A DNA stretch of 6,904 nt from an uncultured Clostridia bacterium (lineage in GTDB: Bacteria; Bacillota; Clostridia; Christensenellales; Aristaeellaceae). Shown here one piece after another: positions 6,077-6,904 of the stretch. Numbering within the stretch: position 1 is the stretch's first letter; each line of letters opens with the position of its first letter. Position numbers and translations under genes: made by a program. The DNA is taken from the NCBI GenBank assembly GCA_934647145.1, contig CAKUFB010000142.1:1-6904 (forward strand). The letters run 5' to 3'. Below the pieces are notes generated by a model. The model worked only from the letters and a program-made list of their open reading frames with translations. It was not told the DNA's origin and did not search any database.

Positions 6077-6904
6077 ATGACCGGCACGGTATTCGACGTG
6101 AAGGAATTCGCGGTCTACGACGGACCGGGCGTGCGCACCACGGTGTTTCTGAAGGGCTGCCCCCTGCGCTGCATGTGGTGCCATAACCCGGAGGGCCTCT
6201 CCCCCGCGCCGCAGCTGATGGTCAGCCCGTCGGCCTGCGCGCACTGCGGGGCCTGCAGGGCGGTCTGCGAGCACCCGGGGCACTGTGTCGCCTGCGGCAG
6301 GTGCATTCCGGTCTGCCCGCTGAACCTTCGCCGCATCGCGGGCAAAAAGACCGACAGCGCCGAGCTGGCGAAAAGGCTGCTCAGAAGCCGCGCGCTCTTT
6401 GAGCAGACCGGCGGCGGAGTCACCTTTTCGGGCGGCGAGCCGCTGATGCAGTGGGATTTCGTGCGCGAGGTCATCTCGCAGACGCCCGGCGTGCACACGG
6501 CGATCGAGACCAGCGGCTACGCCTCCGACCAGGTCTTTGAGGACGCGATGCGCACCCTCAGCCTGATCATCATGGATATCAAGCTGACCGACCCCGCCCG
6601 CCACAGGCACTATACCGGCGTGGACAACGCGCCCATCCTGCGCCACGCGCGCATGCTCTGCGAGGGGGCTCTCCCCTTCATCATCCGCACGCCCCTCATC
6701 CCGGGCGTGAACGACACCCTCGAGCAGGCGGAAGAAACCGCCGAGCTGCTCGCCGGCGCGCCCGCGCTGATCCGGATGGAGTTTTTGCCCTACCACATGA
6801 CCGCCGGGGCCAAGTACCCGATGGCCGGCATGACCTACGCCCCCGAGTTCGACACGGCGCGGCCCGTGCAGGTACACGCCGAGCCCTACGAGCGCCGCGG
6901 CATC
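6077..6904 (+). CDS. Glycyl radical enzyme activating enzyme (radical SAM), 3' end missing
   Basis: The reading frame is open to the right edge: 276 residues are visible, and as the family is about 290-310 aa only a short tail is missing. It uses S-adenosylmethionine and a [4Fe-4S] cluster to abstract hydrogen from the partner's glycine (G655). The start MTGTVFDVKEFAVYDGPGVR is typical. The radical SAM motif is C28-x3-C32-x2-C35 (CPLRCMWC), followed by HNPEG. An inserted ferredoxin-like domain carries two CX2CX2CX3C sets: C54, C57, C60, C64 and C70, C73, C76, C80. Further on are FSGGEPL (117-123), a SAM-binding motif, then MDIKLTDPARHRHYTG (166-181), RTPLIPGVND (204-213) and FLPYH (236-240), all family signatures. 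Two clusters exclude the simple PflA type, which lacks this domain, and match activases of dehydratases and decarboxylases. The ATG lies three bases after the enzyme's stop, with only a weak GCAGG upstream, so translation is probably coupled. The enzyme/activase pair forms one operon. Confidence 0.95.
   Translation, partial: MTGTVFDVKEFAVYDGPGVRTTVFLKGCPLRCMWCHNPEGLSPAPQLMVSPSACAHCGACRAVCEHPGHCVACGRCIPVCPLNLRRIAGKKTDSAELAKRLLRSRALFEQTGGGVTFSGGEPLMQWDFVREVISQTPGVHTAIETSGYASDQVFEDAMRTLSLIIMDIKLTDPARHRHYTGVDNAPILRHARMLCEGALPFIIRTPLIPGVNDTLEQAEETAELLAGAPALIRMEFLPYHMTAGAKYPMAGMTYAPEFDTARPVQVHAEPYERRGI

Noticed and set aside
5296..6186. A 296-codon + strand frame across the end of the radical enzyme and start of the activase, and another at 898-1695
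   Set aside because: Out-of-frame shadows with Arg/Gly/Pro-rich translations; the overlapping frames carry clear family motifs.
1..6904. tRNA or rRNA genes, CRISPR arrays, insertion sequences, phage attachment sites
   Set aside because: No cloverleaf, repeat-spacer pattern, transposase or long terminal repeat was noticed; apart from 140 bases at 3894-4033 the window is filled with coding sequence.

Overview
The window is GC-rich bacterial DNA, with third codon positions almost all G or C. All five recognisable genes lie on the + strand. The oxygen-sensitive glycyl radical enzyme and its radical-SAM activase point to a strict or facultative anaerobe. Purine-rich AAAGGAG-type ribosome binding sites and a compact hairpin terminator fit a high-GC member of the Clostridia (Bacillota), perhaps gut-associated. 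That taxonomic guess is inference from style, not from a marker gene.

Left region (1-3893): the 3' end of one operon encoding three consecutive antiporter-like membrane subunits of the complex I / Mrp antiporter / membrane-bound hydrogenase superfamily. The first is cut by the window edge and only its last 70 residues are visible. The second (480 aa) is a NuoN/MrpD-like subunit. The third (733 aa) is NuoL-like, with an unusually long C-terminal part that looks like a lateral-helix arm plus a final membrane anchor. The genes are 14 and 19 bases apart and should be co-transcribed. Both full-length proteins keep the buried Glu and Lys residues of the proton/sodium channel, so they look functional. 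The partner hydrophilic module (hydrogenase, formate dehydrogenase, ferredoxin- or NADH-oxidising unit) would lie upstream and is not visible.

Junction (3894-4033): a hairpin terminator closes the antiporter operon. It is followed at once by a strong-looking extended -10 promoter and a short leader with a good ribosome binding site, so the next pair of genes forms its own transcription unit.

Right region (4034-6904): a two-gene glycyl radical system. The first gene encodes a 679-aa glycyl radical enzyme with catalytic C344, adjacent E346 and radical-bearing G655. Three bases later starts its activating enzyme, a radical SAM protein with two extra ferredoxin-type cysteine clusters, open at the right edge. 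The enzyme is not a true pyruvate formate-lyase: it lacks the Cys-Cys pair. Its active-site and glycyl-loop motifs (C-W-E; R-V-W-G-W-S) also differ from the characterised dehydratase, choline-lyase and decarboxylase families that I can recall. It is the best candidate in the window for undescribed chemistry; its substrate cannot be told from the sequence.
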